From Duganella margarita (GTDB lineage: Bacteria; Pseudomonadota; Gammaproteobacteria; Burkholderiales; Burkholderiaceae_D): a DNA stretch of 64,000 bases. The stretch is taken from positions 62,001 through 126,000 of the forward strand of contig NZ_WWCS01000014.1 in the NCBI RefSeq assembly GCF_009857535.1. The letters run 5' to 3'. Numbering within the stretch: the stretch's first letter is position 1; each line of letters begins with the position of its first letter. Of the stretch, positions 40,477 to 48,371 are shown piece after piece. The position numbers were made by a program, and so were the translations under genes. The notes beneath the pieces are model-generated. The model did not search any database. It saw only the letters and a list, made by a program, of their open reading frames with translations, and was not told the origin of the DNA.

Positions 40477-42069
40477 TCAGTTCAGGGACAACAGCGGCCG
40501 GCGCACGTCGGCGTCGCCCTGCGCCAGGCGGAACACGCCGACGCAACCGGTCAGGTAGCTGGCCTGTTCCTGCATGCTGCCTGCCGCCGCTGCGGCCTGC
40601 TCCACCAGCGCCGCATTCTGCTGCGTCACCGCATCCATTTCCGTCATCGCCTGGTTGACATGGCCGATGCCGGTGCTCTGCTCACGCGAGGCATCGCTGA
40701 TGGCCGCCATGATCTGCGTCACGCGCGACACGCTGCTCACCACCTGCGCCATGGTGCTGCCGGCTTGCTCCACCAGGGTCTGGCCGGCGGCGATGCTGGC
40801 CACCGAGTTGTCGATCAGCTGCTTCACCTCGCGCGCGGCAGCCGCGCTGCGCTGCGCCAGGTTGCGCACTTCGGTGGCCACCACCGCAAAGCCGCGCCCC
40901 TGATCGCCGGCCCGCGCTGCCTCCACGGCGGCGTTCAGCGCCAGGATATTGGTCTGGAAGGCGATACCGTCGATGACGCCGATGATGTCGACCACGCGGC
41001 TGGAAGCGTCGTTGATATCGCCCATGGTCTGGATCACGCGGCCGATCACCTGTCCGCCCTGCTGCGCCACCTGCGCCGTGGTCTGCACCAGTTCATTGGC
41101 CTGGTGCGCGTTCTCCGCATTCTGGCGCACGGCGGCGGTCAGCTGTTCCATCGACGCCGCCGTCTCTTCCAGCGAACTGGCCTGGGTCTCGGTGCGCGCC
41201 GACAGATCCAAGTTGCCGACCGCGATCTGGCTCGACGCCGTGGCGATGGTCTCGGCGCTGCCGCGTATCTCGCCGATGGTGCCGACCAGGTTGTGCTGCA
41301 TGGTGTGCATCGCGTGCAGCAGACTGCTGTCGTCGCCGTCGCTCAGCACCACCGGCTTGCTCAAGTCATTGGTGGCGATGCGATTGGCCACCGCCACCGC
41401 ATATTCCGGCGCCCCGCCCAGCGCCCGGCTCAGACTGCGGTTAACCGCCCCGGACACCAGCAACAGCACCGTGCCCGCAGCCAGCAGACCAAGCGCGGAC
41501 ATCATCAGCGAGCGATGGAAGTCCGCCTCGATATCGTCGGTGTACACGCCGGTCAGGAACACCCAGCCCCACGGCTTGTAGCTGCTGATGCGCGCCAGCT
41601 TGGGCGTGGCGTCCTTCTGGCCGGGACGCTGCCACAGAAATTTCACAAAGCCGCTGCCCTCGGCGGTGCCGGCGATGCGGGCGAATTCGCGGAAGATGTA
41701 GACGCCGTCGGCATCGCGGAAGTCCAGCATGTTCTTGCCGTTCGAGGCGGGATTGCCGGGGTTTTGTAAAATCGTGCCGCCCGCGCTGATCAGCGACACG
41801 TAGCTGTCGGTTCCATAGCGCATGCTGTCCAGCGTCGCCATGGCGCGCCGCTGGGCGCCGGCCAGGTCGGCCTTGCCGTCACTGGCTTCCGCCGCATAGC
41901 GGCGCACGACATTGAGCGCCGCATCGTTCATATCCGTCAGCGCCTGCTGGCGTTCCTCAAAGCGCGTAGTGCGTAATTGCAGCGCGTCGACGACCGCCAC
42001 GGCGGTCAGGCATAACAAGCTGCAGATCAGCGGCAACCACAGTTTCTGCTTGAAGGTCAGGGTGAGCAT
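40477..42069 (-). CDS. Methyl-accepting chemotaxis protein with single-Cache sensor
   Basis: 530 residues. Transmembrane helix 1 (about 10-28), an sCache_2-type periplasmic domain (about 30-180), transmembrane helix 2 (about 184-204), HAMP, and signalling tip GIAFQTNILALNAAVEAARA with GRGFAVVATEVRNLAQRSAA. The Cache domain shows the known pattern: a DGVYIFREF strand, a GFVKFLWQRPGQK strand and YKPWGWVFLTGVYTDDIEAD. sCache_2 receptors usually bind small carboxylates or quaternary amines. The ATG at 42069 follows GGAGA; the in-frame TTG at 42081 is not needed. It shares its upstream region with the divergent molybdenum hydroxylase operon. Confidence 0.93.
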   Translation of the reverse strand: MLTLTFKQKLWLPLICSLLCLTAVAVVDALQLRTTRFEERQQALTDMNDAALNVVRRYAAEASDGKADLAGAQRRAMATLDSMRYGTDSYVSLISAGGTILQNPGNPASNGKNMLDFRDADGVYIFREFARIAGTAEGSGFVKFLWQRPGQKDATPKLARISSYKPWGWVFLTGVYTDDIEADFHRSLMMSALGLLAAGTVLLLVSGAVNRSLSRALGGAPEYAVAVANRIATNDLSKPVVLSDGDDSSLLHAMHTMQHNLVGTIGEIRGSAETIATASSQIAVGNLDLSARTETQASSLEETAASMEQLTAAVRQNAENAHQANELVQTTAQVAQQGGQVIGRVIQTMGDINDASSRVVDIIGVIDGIAFQTNILALNAAVEAARAGDQGRGFAVVATEVRNLAQRSAAAAREVKQLIDNSVASIAAGQTLVEQAGSTMAQVVSSVSRVTQIMAAISDASREQSTGIGHVNQAMTEMDAVTQQNAALVEQAAAAAGSMQEQASYLTGCVGVFRLAQGDADVRRPLLSLN

Positions 42070-42233
42070 GAAGTTCTCCAACGGGATGATCGGTCAATAG
42101 ACTATAATTGATCAATCGATTAATTACAATCGGTCCAGCCATGCTGTCTCGGAATAGTCACCATGCCATATGGCGAGTTACCAATCCGCGGCGCCGATGG
42201 CAAAGTGGCAGCATGGACCAAAAGGGAGCCCTC
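42070..42233. promoter_or_regulatory. Divergent region between chemoreceptor and Mo-hydroxylase operon
   Basis: 164 bp with an AT-rich core (42095-42130). A reverse-strand promoter for the chemoreceptor is TTGTAA (42124-42129), 17 bp, TATAGT (42101-42106). Palindromes ATTGATCAAT (42107-42116) and GCCATATGGC (42165-42174) are possible operator sites. A forward promoter for the cytochrome gene was not resolved; its ATG at 42234 has GGGAGCC 4-5 nt upstream. Confidence 0.55.
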
Positions 42234-43502
42234 ATGAAGACAAAAACCTGGATCTGGATCGGCGGCGTGCTGGTGGTCGGCGCCGCAGCGGCGGCGGCAT
42301 GGATGTTCCAGCCGGCCATCGCGCCCATTCAGCCGCCCGCGCCGAATAACTTCACCAGCGACAGCATCGCGCGCGGCGCCCGTGTCGTCGCCCAAGGGGA
42401 TTGCATGGTCTGCCACACCGCCGCCGGCGGTGCGCCTTATGCAGGCAGCCTGCCCTTGCGTACCCCGTTCGGCACCATCTACACCACCAACATCACGCCC
42501 GATCCCGCCACCGGCATCGGCAACTGGTCGCTGGCCGCGTTCACGCGCGCGCTGCGGCATGGCGTGGCGCGCGACGGCCACCTGCTCTACCCTGCCTTCC
42601 CTTACATTCACTACACGCGCATGTCCAGCGCCGATATCAGCGACGCCTACGCCTATCTGATGACGCGCACGCCGGTGGTCTCCCGCGCGCCGGACAACGA
42701 CCTGCTGCTGCCGTTGCGCTTCCGCCCCATGCTGGCAGGCTGGAACCTGCTGTACCTGCGTCCCGGTCCGCAGGCAGACGATCCACAGCAAAGCGTCGAA
42801 TGGAACCGTGGCCGCTACCTGGTGGACGGCGCCGGCCACTGTGCATCGTGCCATAGCACGCTGGACCCGATCGGCGGCGAACGCAGCCCCGCCTTCAGCG
42901 GCGGCAATATCGACGGCTGGGATGCGCCGGCGCTGACCGCGCTGCTGCAAACGCCCAAGCCATGGAACCGCGAACAATTGGCGCACTATCTGCGCCATGG
43001 CTGGTCGCCGGAACACGGCGCCGCCGCCGGGCCGATGGGCCCAGTGGCGCACAGCCTGTCGCAAGTGCCGGAGGCCGACACCAACGCCATCGCCACCTAC
43101 ATCATGTCGCTGCAAAAGCCGGCCACCAAAGCCGCACCAGCCGCCGGCAACGCCAGCACCGACGTCGCCCGCGTCCAGCAAGGCGCTATCCTGTTCGCCG
43201 GCGCCTGCGCCAGCTGTCATGGCACGGCGGCGCCGATGATGGCGACCGGCGGCCGTCCATCGCTGGCCCTGAGCAGCGCCGTCACCGGCGACAAGCCGGA
43301 CAACCTGATACAAATCGTGCTCAATGGCGTGCCATGGGTACATCCTGAGCCAAGCACCTTCATGCCACCGTTCGCCGCCGTGCTGACCGACGCGCAGATC
43401 GCCAGCATCGCCGCCTACGTCCGCGCTGACATCGGCAAGCGTCCGGCATGGTCCGACGTTGAGCAGCGCACCACCAAGATCCGCAAGGAGAACCAACAAT
43501 GA
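42234..43502 (+). CDS. Three-haem cytochrome c subunit of a membrane-bound Mo dehydrogenase
   Basis: 422 residues. Non-cleaved or signal-anchor helix (about 6-24), then three cytochrome c domains with CMVCH (Cys57-His61), CASCH (203-207) and CASCH (325-329). This is the architecture of the cytochrome subunit of membrane-bound alcohol and aldehyde dehydrogenases of acetic acid bacteria, which pass electrons to ubiquinone. Its stop overlaps the start of the 2Fe-2S subunit (ATGA), and that gene overlaps the Mo subunit the same way, so the three are made in fixed ratio. The ATG at 42234 follows GGGAGCC and begins at the membrane anchor; the longer frame from 42108 has no support. Confidence 0.92.
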   Translation: MKTKTWIWIGGVLVVGAAAAAAWMFQPAIAPIQPPAPNNFTSDSIARGARVVAQGDCMVCHTAAGGAPYAGSLPLRTPFGTIYTTNITPDPATGIGNWSLAAFTRALRHGVARDGHLLYPAFPYIHYTRMSSADISDAYAYLMTRTPVVSRAPDNDLLLPLRFRPMLAGWNLLYLRPGPQADDPQQSVEWNRGRYLVDGAGHCASCHSTLDPIGGERSPAFSGGNIDGWDAPALTALLQTPKPWNREQLAHYLRHGWSPEHGAAAGPMGPVAHSLSQVPEADTNAIATYIMSLQKPATKAAPAAGNASTDVARVQQGAILFAGACASCHGTAAPMMATGGRPSLALSSAVTGDKPDNLIQIVLNGVPWVHPEPSTFMPPFAAVLTDAQIASIAAYVRADIGKRPAWSDVEQRTTKIRKENQQ

Positions 43503-43960
43503 GCACTCTGATTGTGAATGGCGTCCGCCATACGCTGGACATCGATCCCTCGACGCCGCTGCTGTACGCGCTGCGCAACCAGCTGGAACTGAACGGCGCC
43601 AAATTCGGCTGCGGCATGGGCCAGTGCGGCGCCTGCACCGTGATGCTTGATGGGCAGCCGGTATTCAGCTGTGTGACGCCGGTGACTGCGTGCGAAGGCC
43701 GCCAGGTGCGCACCATCGAAGGCCTGGGCACTGCCGAGAAGCCGGGCCAGCTGCAGGCCTCGTTCATCAAGCACCAGGCGGCGCAGTGCGGTTATTGCAT
43801 CGCCGGCATGGTGATGCGCGCGCAAGCGCTGCTGGAACAAAATCCACATCCGACCGAGGCACAGATCCGCACCCACATGGAGCCCAACCTTTGCCGTTGC
43901 GGCACCCATATGCGCATCATCGCCGCCATCAAGGACGTAGCACAAGGAGCCAAGGCATGA
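43499..43960 (+). CDS. 2Fe-2S subunit of xanthine oxidase-family dehydrogenase (IorA-like)
   Basis: 153 residues, the usual length. An N-terminal plant-ferredoxin-type domain with CGMGQCGAC (Cys38, Cys43, Cys46) and Cys58, then an alpha-helical [2Fe-2S] domain with QCGYCIAGMVMRAQALL and NLCRCGTHMRI. It carries electrons from the molybdenum site to the cytochrome. It resembles the small subunit of isoquinoline 1-oxidoreductase and of membrane-bound aldehyde dehydrogenase. It has no signal peptide and would be co-exported by the Tat system with the large subunit. Both ends overlap neighbouring genes by ATGA. Substrate of the complex cannot be fixed from the sequence. Confidence 0.93.
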   Translation: MSTLIVNGVRHTLDIDPSTPLLYALRNQLELNGAKFGCGMGQCGACTVMLDGQPVFSCVTPVTACEGRQVRTIEGLGTAEKPGQLQASFIKHQAAQCGYCIAGMVMRAQALLEQNPHPTEAQIRTHMEPNLCRCGTHMRIIAAIKDVAQGAKA

Positions 43961-46185
43961 GCGACGACATCATCGACCTGCGCCGCCGCACCATCCTCAG
44001 CGCCGGCGCGCTGGTGCTGGGCTTTACCATGCTGCCGCGCCGCGCACTGGCGGAATTCAACGGCATGGGCGTACCGCCGATCGCCAACAAGGACCTGGCG
44101 GGCAGCCTGCAACGCACGCCGATGCTGGACGCCTGGATCAAGATCGCGCCGGACGGCAAAGTCACGGTCTTCACCGGCAAGGTGGAACTGGGCACCGGCG
44201 TGCGCACCGCCCTGCTGCAAGTGGCGGCCGAACAGCTGGATGTGGCGCCGGCCGCCGTCAACTTCATCACCGGCGACACCAGCCTGACGCCGAACGAAGG
44301 TTTCACCGCCGGCAGCCACACCATGGCCGACAGCGGCACCGCGCTGCTGAACGCCGCCGCGCAGGTGCGCGCGCTGGTGGTGCAAGGCGCGGCCGCCCAG
44401 TTCAAGCTCGCTCCGGAAACGCTCAAGACCAGCAACGGCAAGGTGACTGCCCCTGATGGCCGCAGCATGCATTACGGCGAAGCGGTGCGCGGCGTCGACC
44501 TGCACCGTTCGGCGCAAGTCAAATCGCCGCTGAAGAACGTCAAGGACTACACGCTGATCGGTCATTCGCTGCCGCGCGTGGACATTCCCGCCAAGCTGAC
44601 CGGCGGCGCCGCCTATGTGCAGGACATGCGTCCGCCAGGCATGGTGCACGCACGCGTGGTGCGTCCGCCGGCCTACGGCGCGAAGCTGCTGTCGGCCGAT
44701 ACCGCCGCCGTGGCGCGCATGCCGGGTGTGCTGAAGGTGCACGTGGATGGCAACTACCTGGCCGTCATCGCCGGCGGCGAATGGCAGGCGATACAAGCCA
44801 TGCGCGCACTGTCGGCCAGCGCCAAATGGCAGCGCGGACCGGCGCTGCCATCGCCGGACAACATCCACGCCACGCTGCGCGCGCTGCCGTCGCAGGATAT
44901 CGTCATCGACGACAGACACGGCGCCGGCGTCAAACCGGTGCTGACGCTGAAGCGCCGCTACACCAAACAGTACGTGCTGCATGGTTCCATCGGCCCTTCG
45001 TGTTCGGTGGCGTTGCTTGAGCAAGGCGCCATGACGGTGTGGACGCACACACAAGGCGTCTACCCGCTGCGCGGTGCGCTGGCCGAGATGCTGTCGATGA
45101 AAATGGACGACGTCCGCTGCATCCACACCGAAAGCGCCGGCTGCTATGGCCAGAATGGCGCCGACGACGTCGCGGCCGATGCAGCGCTGCTGGCGCGCGT
45201 CATGCCCGACCGTCCGGTGCGCGTGCAACTGATGCGCGACCAGGAAAACCAGTGGGAACCCTATGCGCCGGCGATGAGCACCCAGCTGGCGGCATCACTG
45301 GACGCCAGCGGCAAAATCTGCGACTGGCAGTACGAATTGTGGAGCGGCTCGCACAATGAACGTCCCGGCAATGCCGGCAAACTGATACCGGCGCAACTGC
45401 TGGCCAAGGCTTTCATACCGAGTCCGTCGCAGCCGATGCCGATGCCCGAAGGTGGCGGCGACCGCAACGCCATCCCGCTGTACACGCTGCCGCAGGCGAA
45501 GATCATCAACCACTTCCTGCCGGTGACGCCGCTGCGCAGCTCCGCCATGCGTTCGCTGGGCGCGCATATCAACATCTTCGCGATTGAAGGCATGATGGAC
45601 GAACTGGCGACAGCGGCCCATGCCGATCCGGTGGAATTCCGCCTGCGCCACCTGGACGACCCGCGCGCGCGCGACGTCATCGAACGCGCCGCCAAACAGT
45701 TCGGCTGGAACCAGCGCCAGCGCCGTCGCGATCATGGCTTCGGCTTTGCCTTCGGCCAGTACAAGAACATCATGGCGTATGTGGCGCTGGCGGTGGAGAT
45801 CCGCGTCGAGCGCAGCACCGGCGCGGTGCACATCGTACGCGTGACGGCGGCGGTGGATTGCGGCCAGGGGGTCAACCCGGACGGCATCCGCAACCAGATC
45901 GAAGGCGGCATCCTGCAATCGTCCAGCTGGACGCTGTACGAACAGCTGCACTTCACGCCGGAAGGCATCACCAGCGTGGACTGGGCCAGCTATCCGATCA
46001 TGCGTTACTCGAATGTGCCGGACAAAATCGATGTGATCCTGATCGACCGCCCCGGTGCCCCCCTGCTCGGCGTGGCCGAAGCGGCGCAGGCGCCGATGGC
46101 GGGTGCGCTGGGCAACGCGCTGGCCGACGCCACGGGCAAGCGCTGGTTCGACCTGCCGCTGGCCGGACCGCACTTAAAGAGCTAA
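43957..46185 (+). CDS. Tat-exported molybdenum subunit of aldehyde/isoquinoline-type oxidoreductase (IorB-like)
   Basis: 742 residues. Twin-arginine signal at the N-terminus (LRRRTILSAGALVLGFTML, residues 8-26), then xanthine-oxidase-fold Mo-binding domains: VFTGKVELGTGVRTALLQVA, VDIPAKLTGGAAYVQDMRPP and MRSLGAHINIFAIEGMMDEL, and a C-terminal catalytic Glu708 in LGVAEAAQAPMAGALGNALA. It hydroxylates an aldehyde or N-heterocycle in the periplasm with electrons passed through the 2Fe-2S subunit to the cytochrome. No mobA-like or xdhC/coxI-type maturation gene lies nearby, so insertion of the cofactor must use genes elsewhere. The end overlaps the convergent LysR gene by 12 bp. Confidence 0.93.
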   Translation: MSDDIIDLRRRTILSAGALVLGFTMLPRRALAEFNGMGVPPIANKDLAGSLQRTPMLDAWIKIAPDGKVTVFTGKVELGTGVRTALLQVAAEQLDVAPAAVNFITGDTSLTPNEGFTAGSHTMADSGTALLNAAAQVRALVVQGAAAQFKLAPETLKTSNGKVTAPDGRSMHYGEAVRGVDLHRSAQVKSPLKNVKDYTLIGHSLPRVDIPAKLTGGAAYVQDMRPPGMVHARVVRPPAYGAKLLSADTAAVARMPGVLKVHVDGNYLAVIAGGEWQAIQAMRALSASAKWQRGPALPSPDNIHATLRALPSQDIVIDDRHGAGVKPVLTLKRRYTKQYVLHGSIGPSCSVALLEQGAMTVWTHTQGVYPLRGALAEMLSMKMDDVRCIHTESAGCYGQNGADDVAADAALLARVMPDRPVRVQLMRDQENQWEPYAPAMSTQLAASLDASGKICDWQYELWSGSHNERPGNAGKLIPAQLLAKAFIPSPSQPMPMPEGGGDRNAIPLYTLPQAKIINHFLPVTPLRSSAMRSLGAHINIFAIEGMMDELATAAHADPVEFRLRHLDDPRARDVIERAAKQFGWNQRQRRRDHGFGFAFGQYKNIMAYVALAVEIRVERSTGAVHIVRVTAAVDCGQGVNPDGIRNQIEGGILQSSSWTLYEQLHFTPEGITSVDWASYPIMRYSNVPDKIDVILIDRPGAPLLGVAEAAQAPMAGALGNALADATGKRWFDLPLAGPHLKS

Positions 46186-47058
46186 CAACTCCTCGACGAA
46201 GGCCGCAAACGCCCGCGCCTTGGCGCTGGCCTTGCGGCCGGACGGGAACACCGCCCACAGGTCCATGGCCGGCAGCGTCCATCCAGGCAGCACGCGCTGC
46301 ACCTGGCCGCTGGCCAGTTCCGGCCCGAACATCCATTCCGAGGTGATGGCGATACCCATATCCGCCAGCACCGCTGCGCGCACGCCCTCCGCAGCCGACA
46401 CGCGCAGCCGGCCGTCCAGCGTCACCGGTTCCTGCATCTCGCCGCACTGGAACATGCAGGTCGGCCCGCCGCCGGCGCGGTGATACACCACCGCCTGATG
46501 CCGCGCCAGATCCGCCGGATGCAGCGGCACGCCGTGCCGCTCCAGATACGCTGGCGTCGCCAGCACCGCGCGCGGACTGCGGCTGATGCGGCGCGCCGTC
46601 ATGGCCGAATCGCTCAGGGCGCCGAGACGCAGCGCCACATCGATGCCGCCTTCCAGCAAATCGATATTGCGGTCGTCCAGCACCACATCCAGCGTCAGCT
46701 GCGGATGCTGGTCGAGGAAGCGCTGCAGATGCGGCATGACGTGCAGCCGCGCGAACGTTAACGGCGCCGTCACCACCAGCTTGCCATCCATGCCAGCGCT
46801 GGCGCCACGCGCGCTGCTGTCCGCCTCGGCGGCGGCATCCAGTGCGCGCCGCGCGCCGCGATAATAGGCCAGCCCCGACTCGGTCGGGGTCAGCCCGCGG
46901 TTGGAGCGCAGCAGCAGCTGGACGCCGAGATCGGCCTCCAGCTGCGCCACCACCTTGGAGACACTGGGCTGGCCCACATCGAGGCGGCGGGCGGCACCGG
47001 AAAAAGACCCCGCCTCCACTACATGGACCAGCGTTTCCATCGCCTGCCATCGGTCCAT
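46174..47058 (-). CDS. LysR-family transcriptional regulator
   Basis: 294 residues. Helix-turn-helix MDRWQAMETLVHVVEAGSFS then GQPSVSKVVAQLEADLG, and effector domain from about 90 (DGKLVVTAPLTFARLHVMPH). It starts 2 nt after the old-yellow-enzyme stop, so it is the second gene of an OYE-LysR operon and probably controls it. Many OYE genes are governed by repressors that sense electrophiles; a LysR in the same operon suggests activation by a substrate or quinone. The tail overlaps the Mo-hydroxylase gene by 12 bp on the other strand. Confidence 0.92.
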   Translation of the reverse strand: MDRWQAMETLVHVVEAGSFSGAARRLDVGQPSVSKVVAQLEADLGVQLLLRSNRGLTPTESGLAYYRGARRALDAAAEADSSARGASAGMDGKLVVTAPLTFARLHVMPHLQRFLDQHPQLTLDVVLDDRNIDLLEGGIDVALRLGALSDSAMTARRISRSPRAVLATPAYLERHGVPLHPADLARHQAVVYHRAGGGPTCMFQCGEMQEPVTLDGRLRVSAAEGVRAAVLADMGIAITSEWMFGPELASGQVQRVLPGWTLPAMDLWAVFPSGRKASAKARAFAAFVEELLAL

Positions 47059-47060
47059 GA

Positions 47061-48155
47061 TCAGCCCAGCGTCGGATAGTCGGTGTAACCGCGCTCGGTG
47101 CCGCCGTAGAACGAGAACGGGTCCGGCTGGTTGTACGGACCGCCGGCGGCAATCCGCGCCACCAGGTCAGGATTGGACACGTACTGGCGGCCAAACGCCA
47201 CCATATCCGCCTTGCCCTGCTCCACCAGCTGCTGCGCGTCTTCCGGCGTCAGGCCGGCGTTGGCGATCAACACGCCGCTGTAGTTGCTGCGGATGATGTC
47301 AAGGATCTTCGGCATGTCCGCCACGCCGCCCCATGCGTTGGTGTCGGCGCCATGGATGTAGCCGATGCCGTATTCATTCAGCATGCGCGCCACGTAGCCG
47401 TAGGTCGCAGCGACGTCCGGATCGGTGGCGTTGTTGTAGGCCGCGTAAGGCGAGATGCGCACGCCGATGCGCTGTTTCGGGAACACCGTCAACACCGCCT
47501 CGATCACCAGCCGCAGAAAGCGCGCGCGGTTTTCCACGCTGCCGCCAAATTCGTCGGTGCGGCGATTGACCAGCGGCGACAGGAACTGCTGCGGCAGGTA
47601 GCCGTTGGCGGCGTGGATCTCCACGCCATCCAGCCCGGCGCGTTTGGCGTTTTCGGCGCCGACGCGGAACTCCTCGACGGCCGCATACACCTCTTCATTG
47701 GTCATGGCGCGCGATGGCGAAGCGTAGATGCGGGTGTAGTAGCCGTTGCGCAGCGCACCGTACACCTGCAACAACCCCAGGTCGTCGTTATAGCCCGATG
47801 GCGACAGCGGTTCGGCGCCTTTCAGCAGTGAATACGAGCTTACGCGGCCGCTATGCCACAGCTGCATGAACATCTTGCCGCCGGCCGCATGTACCTGCTC
47901 GGTGACGAGGCGCCAGCCGGCCACCTGCGCGTCGTTGTAGATGGCCGGCGCCAGTTCGAAGGCGGCCGAATTGGGCGACACGTTGGTGGCTTCGGTGATG
48001 ATCAGCCCCGCCGTGGCGCGCTGCGCATAGTATTCGGCATTGAGCGCGACCGGCACGCCATCGTCGCCGGCGCGGGCGCGGGTGATCGGCGCCATGGCGA
48101 TGCGGTTGTTGAAGGCGATGTCGCCGATCTGGATCGATTGCAGCAGCTGGTTCAT
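47061..48155 (-). CDS. Old yellow enzyme / alkene reductase (NemA-like)
   Basis: 364 residues, an FMN-dependent TIM barrel. The N-terminus LLQSIQIGDIAFNNRIAMAP, the Thr/Glu-containing LIITEATNVSPNSAAF, the catalytic loop EIHAANGYLPQQFLSPLVNR and RTDEFGGSVENRARFL, and the C-terminal phosphate-binding segment KADMVAFGRQYVSNPDL are all in place. It reduces activated C=C bonds of enones, maleimides or nitro-compounds with NAD(P)H. I used the ATG at 48155; the longer frame to 48203 lacks homologous sequence. A decayed relative lies at 23190-23501. The upstream region is rich in dyads shared with the divergent tehA-like gene. Confidence 0.93.
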   Translation of the reverse strand: MNQLLQSIQIGDIAFNNRIAMAPITRARAGDDGVPVALNAEYYAQRATAGLIITEATNVSPNSAAFELAPAIYNDAQVAGWRLVTEQVHAAGGKMFMQLWHSGRVSSYSLLKGAEPLSPSGYNDDLGLLQVYGALRNGYYTRIYASPSRAMTNEEVYAAVEEFRVGAENAKRAGLDGVEIHAANGYLPQQFLSPLVNRRTDEFGGSVENRARFLRLVIEAVLTVFPKQRIGVRISPYAAYNNATDPDVAATYGYVARMLNEYGIGYIHGADTNAWGGVADMPKILDIIRSNYSGVLIANAGLTPEDAQQLVEQGKADMVAFGRQYVSNPDLVARIAAGGPYNQPDPFSFYGGTERGYTDYPTLG

Positions 48156-48179
48156 GATAATGACTCCGGGTGGGTAGTA

Positions 48180-48255
48180 GATGAGCCACTGTACCGCCTG
48201 CACCGCGCGGTGATAAGACAGCGCGGCTCATCAACACCTTTGCGCAAAGCGCAAA
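48180..48255. promoter_or_regulatory. Cluster of dyads between OYE and TehA-like genes
   Basis: GATGAGCC (48180-48187) pairs with GGCTCATC (48225-48232); between them lies the perfect 12-nt palindrome CACCGCGCGGTG (48201-48212). Next to it TTTGCGC (48239-48245) and GCGCAAA (48249-48255) flank AAA, and GCGCAAA is also repeated in tandem. These are candidate operator sites in the control region of the OYE operon. Confidence 0.5.
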
Positions 48256-48321
48256 AGTCAGCGCCGACCGGATTCAGTGCTACATTGGCAGGATTCGATC
48301 CATCTGGCTGATTTATGCCGC

Positions 48322-48364
48322 TGGCAGTAGCGCCTAAAATCGACACATCGATCACTTACTGCCA
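48322..48364 (+). promoter_or_regulatory. Structured leader in front of the TehA-like gene
   Basis: TGGCAGTA (48322-48329) and TACTGCCA (48357-48364) pair perfectly, and inside them ATCGA (48339-48343) pairs with TCGAT (48348-48352). The outer stem ends 7 nt before the ATG at 48372, where no Shine-Dalgarno is visible. It may be an mRNA structure or a DNA operator. Confidence 0.4.
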
Positions 48365-48371
48365 CCACATC

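Noticed and set aside
42095..42130. FNR/ANR box in the AT-rich core before the Mo-hydroxylase operon
   Set aside because: TTGAT and ATCAA-like halves occur, but the spacing does not fit TTGAT-N4-ATCAA.
48315..48371. N-terminal extension of the TehA-like protein from ATG 48315
   Set aside because: The family begins at MKTRLLPASF (ATG 48372); the extra 19 residues coincide with the dyad leader and have no homology pattern.
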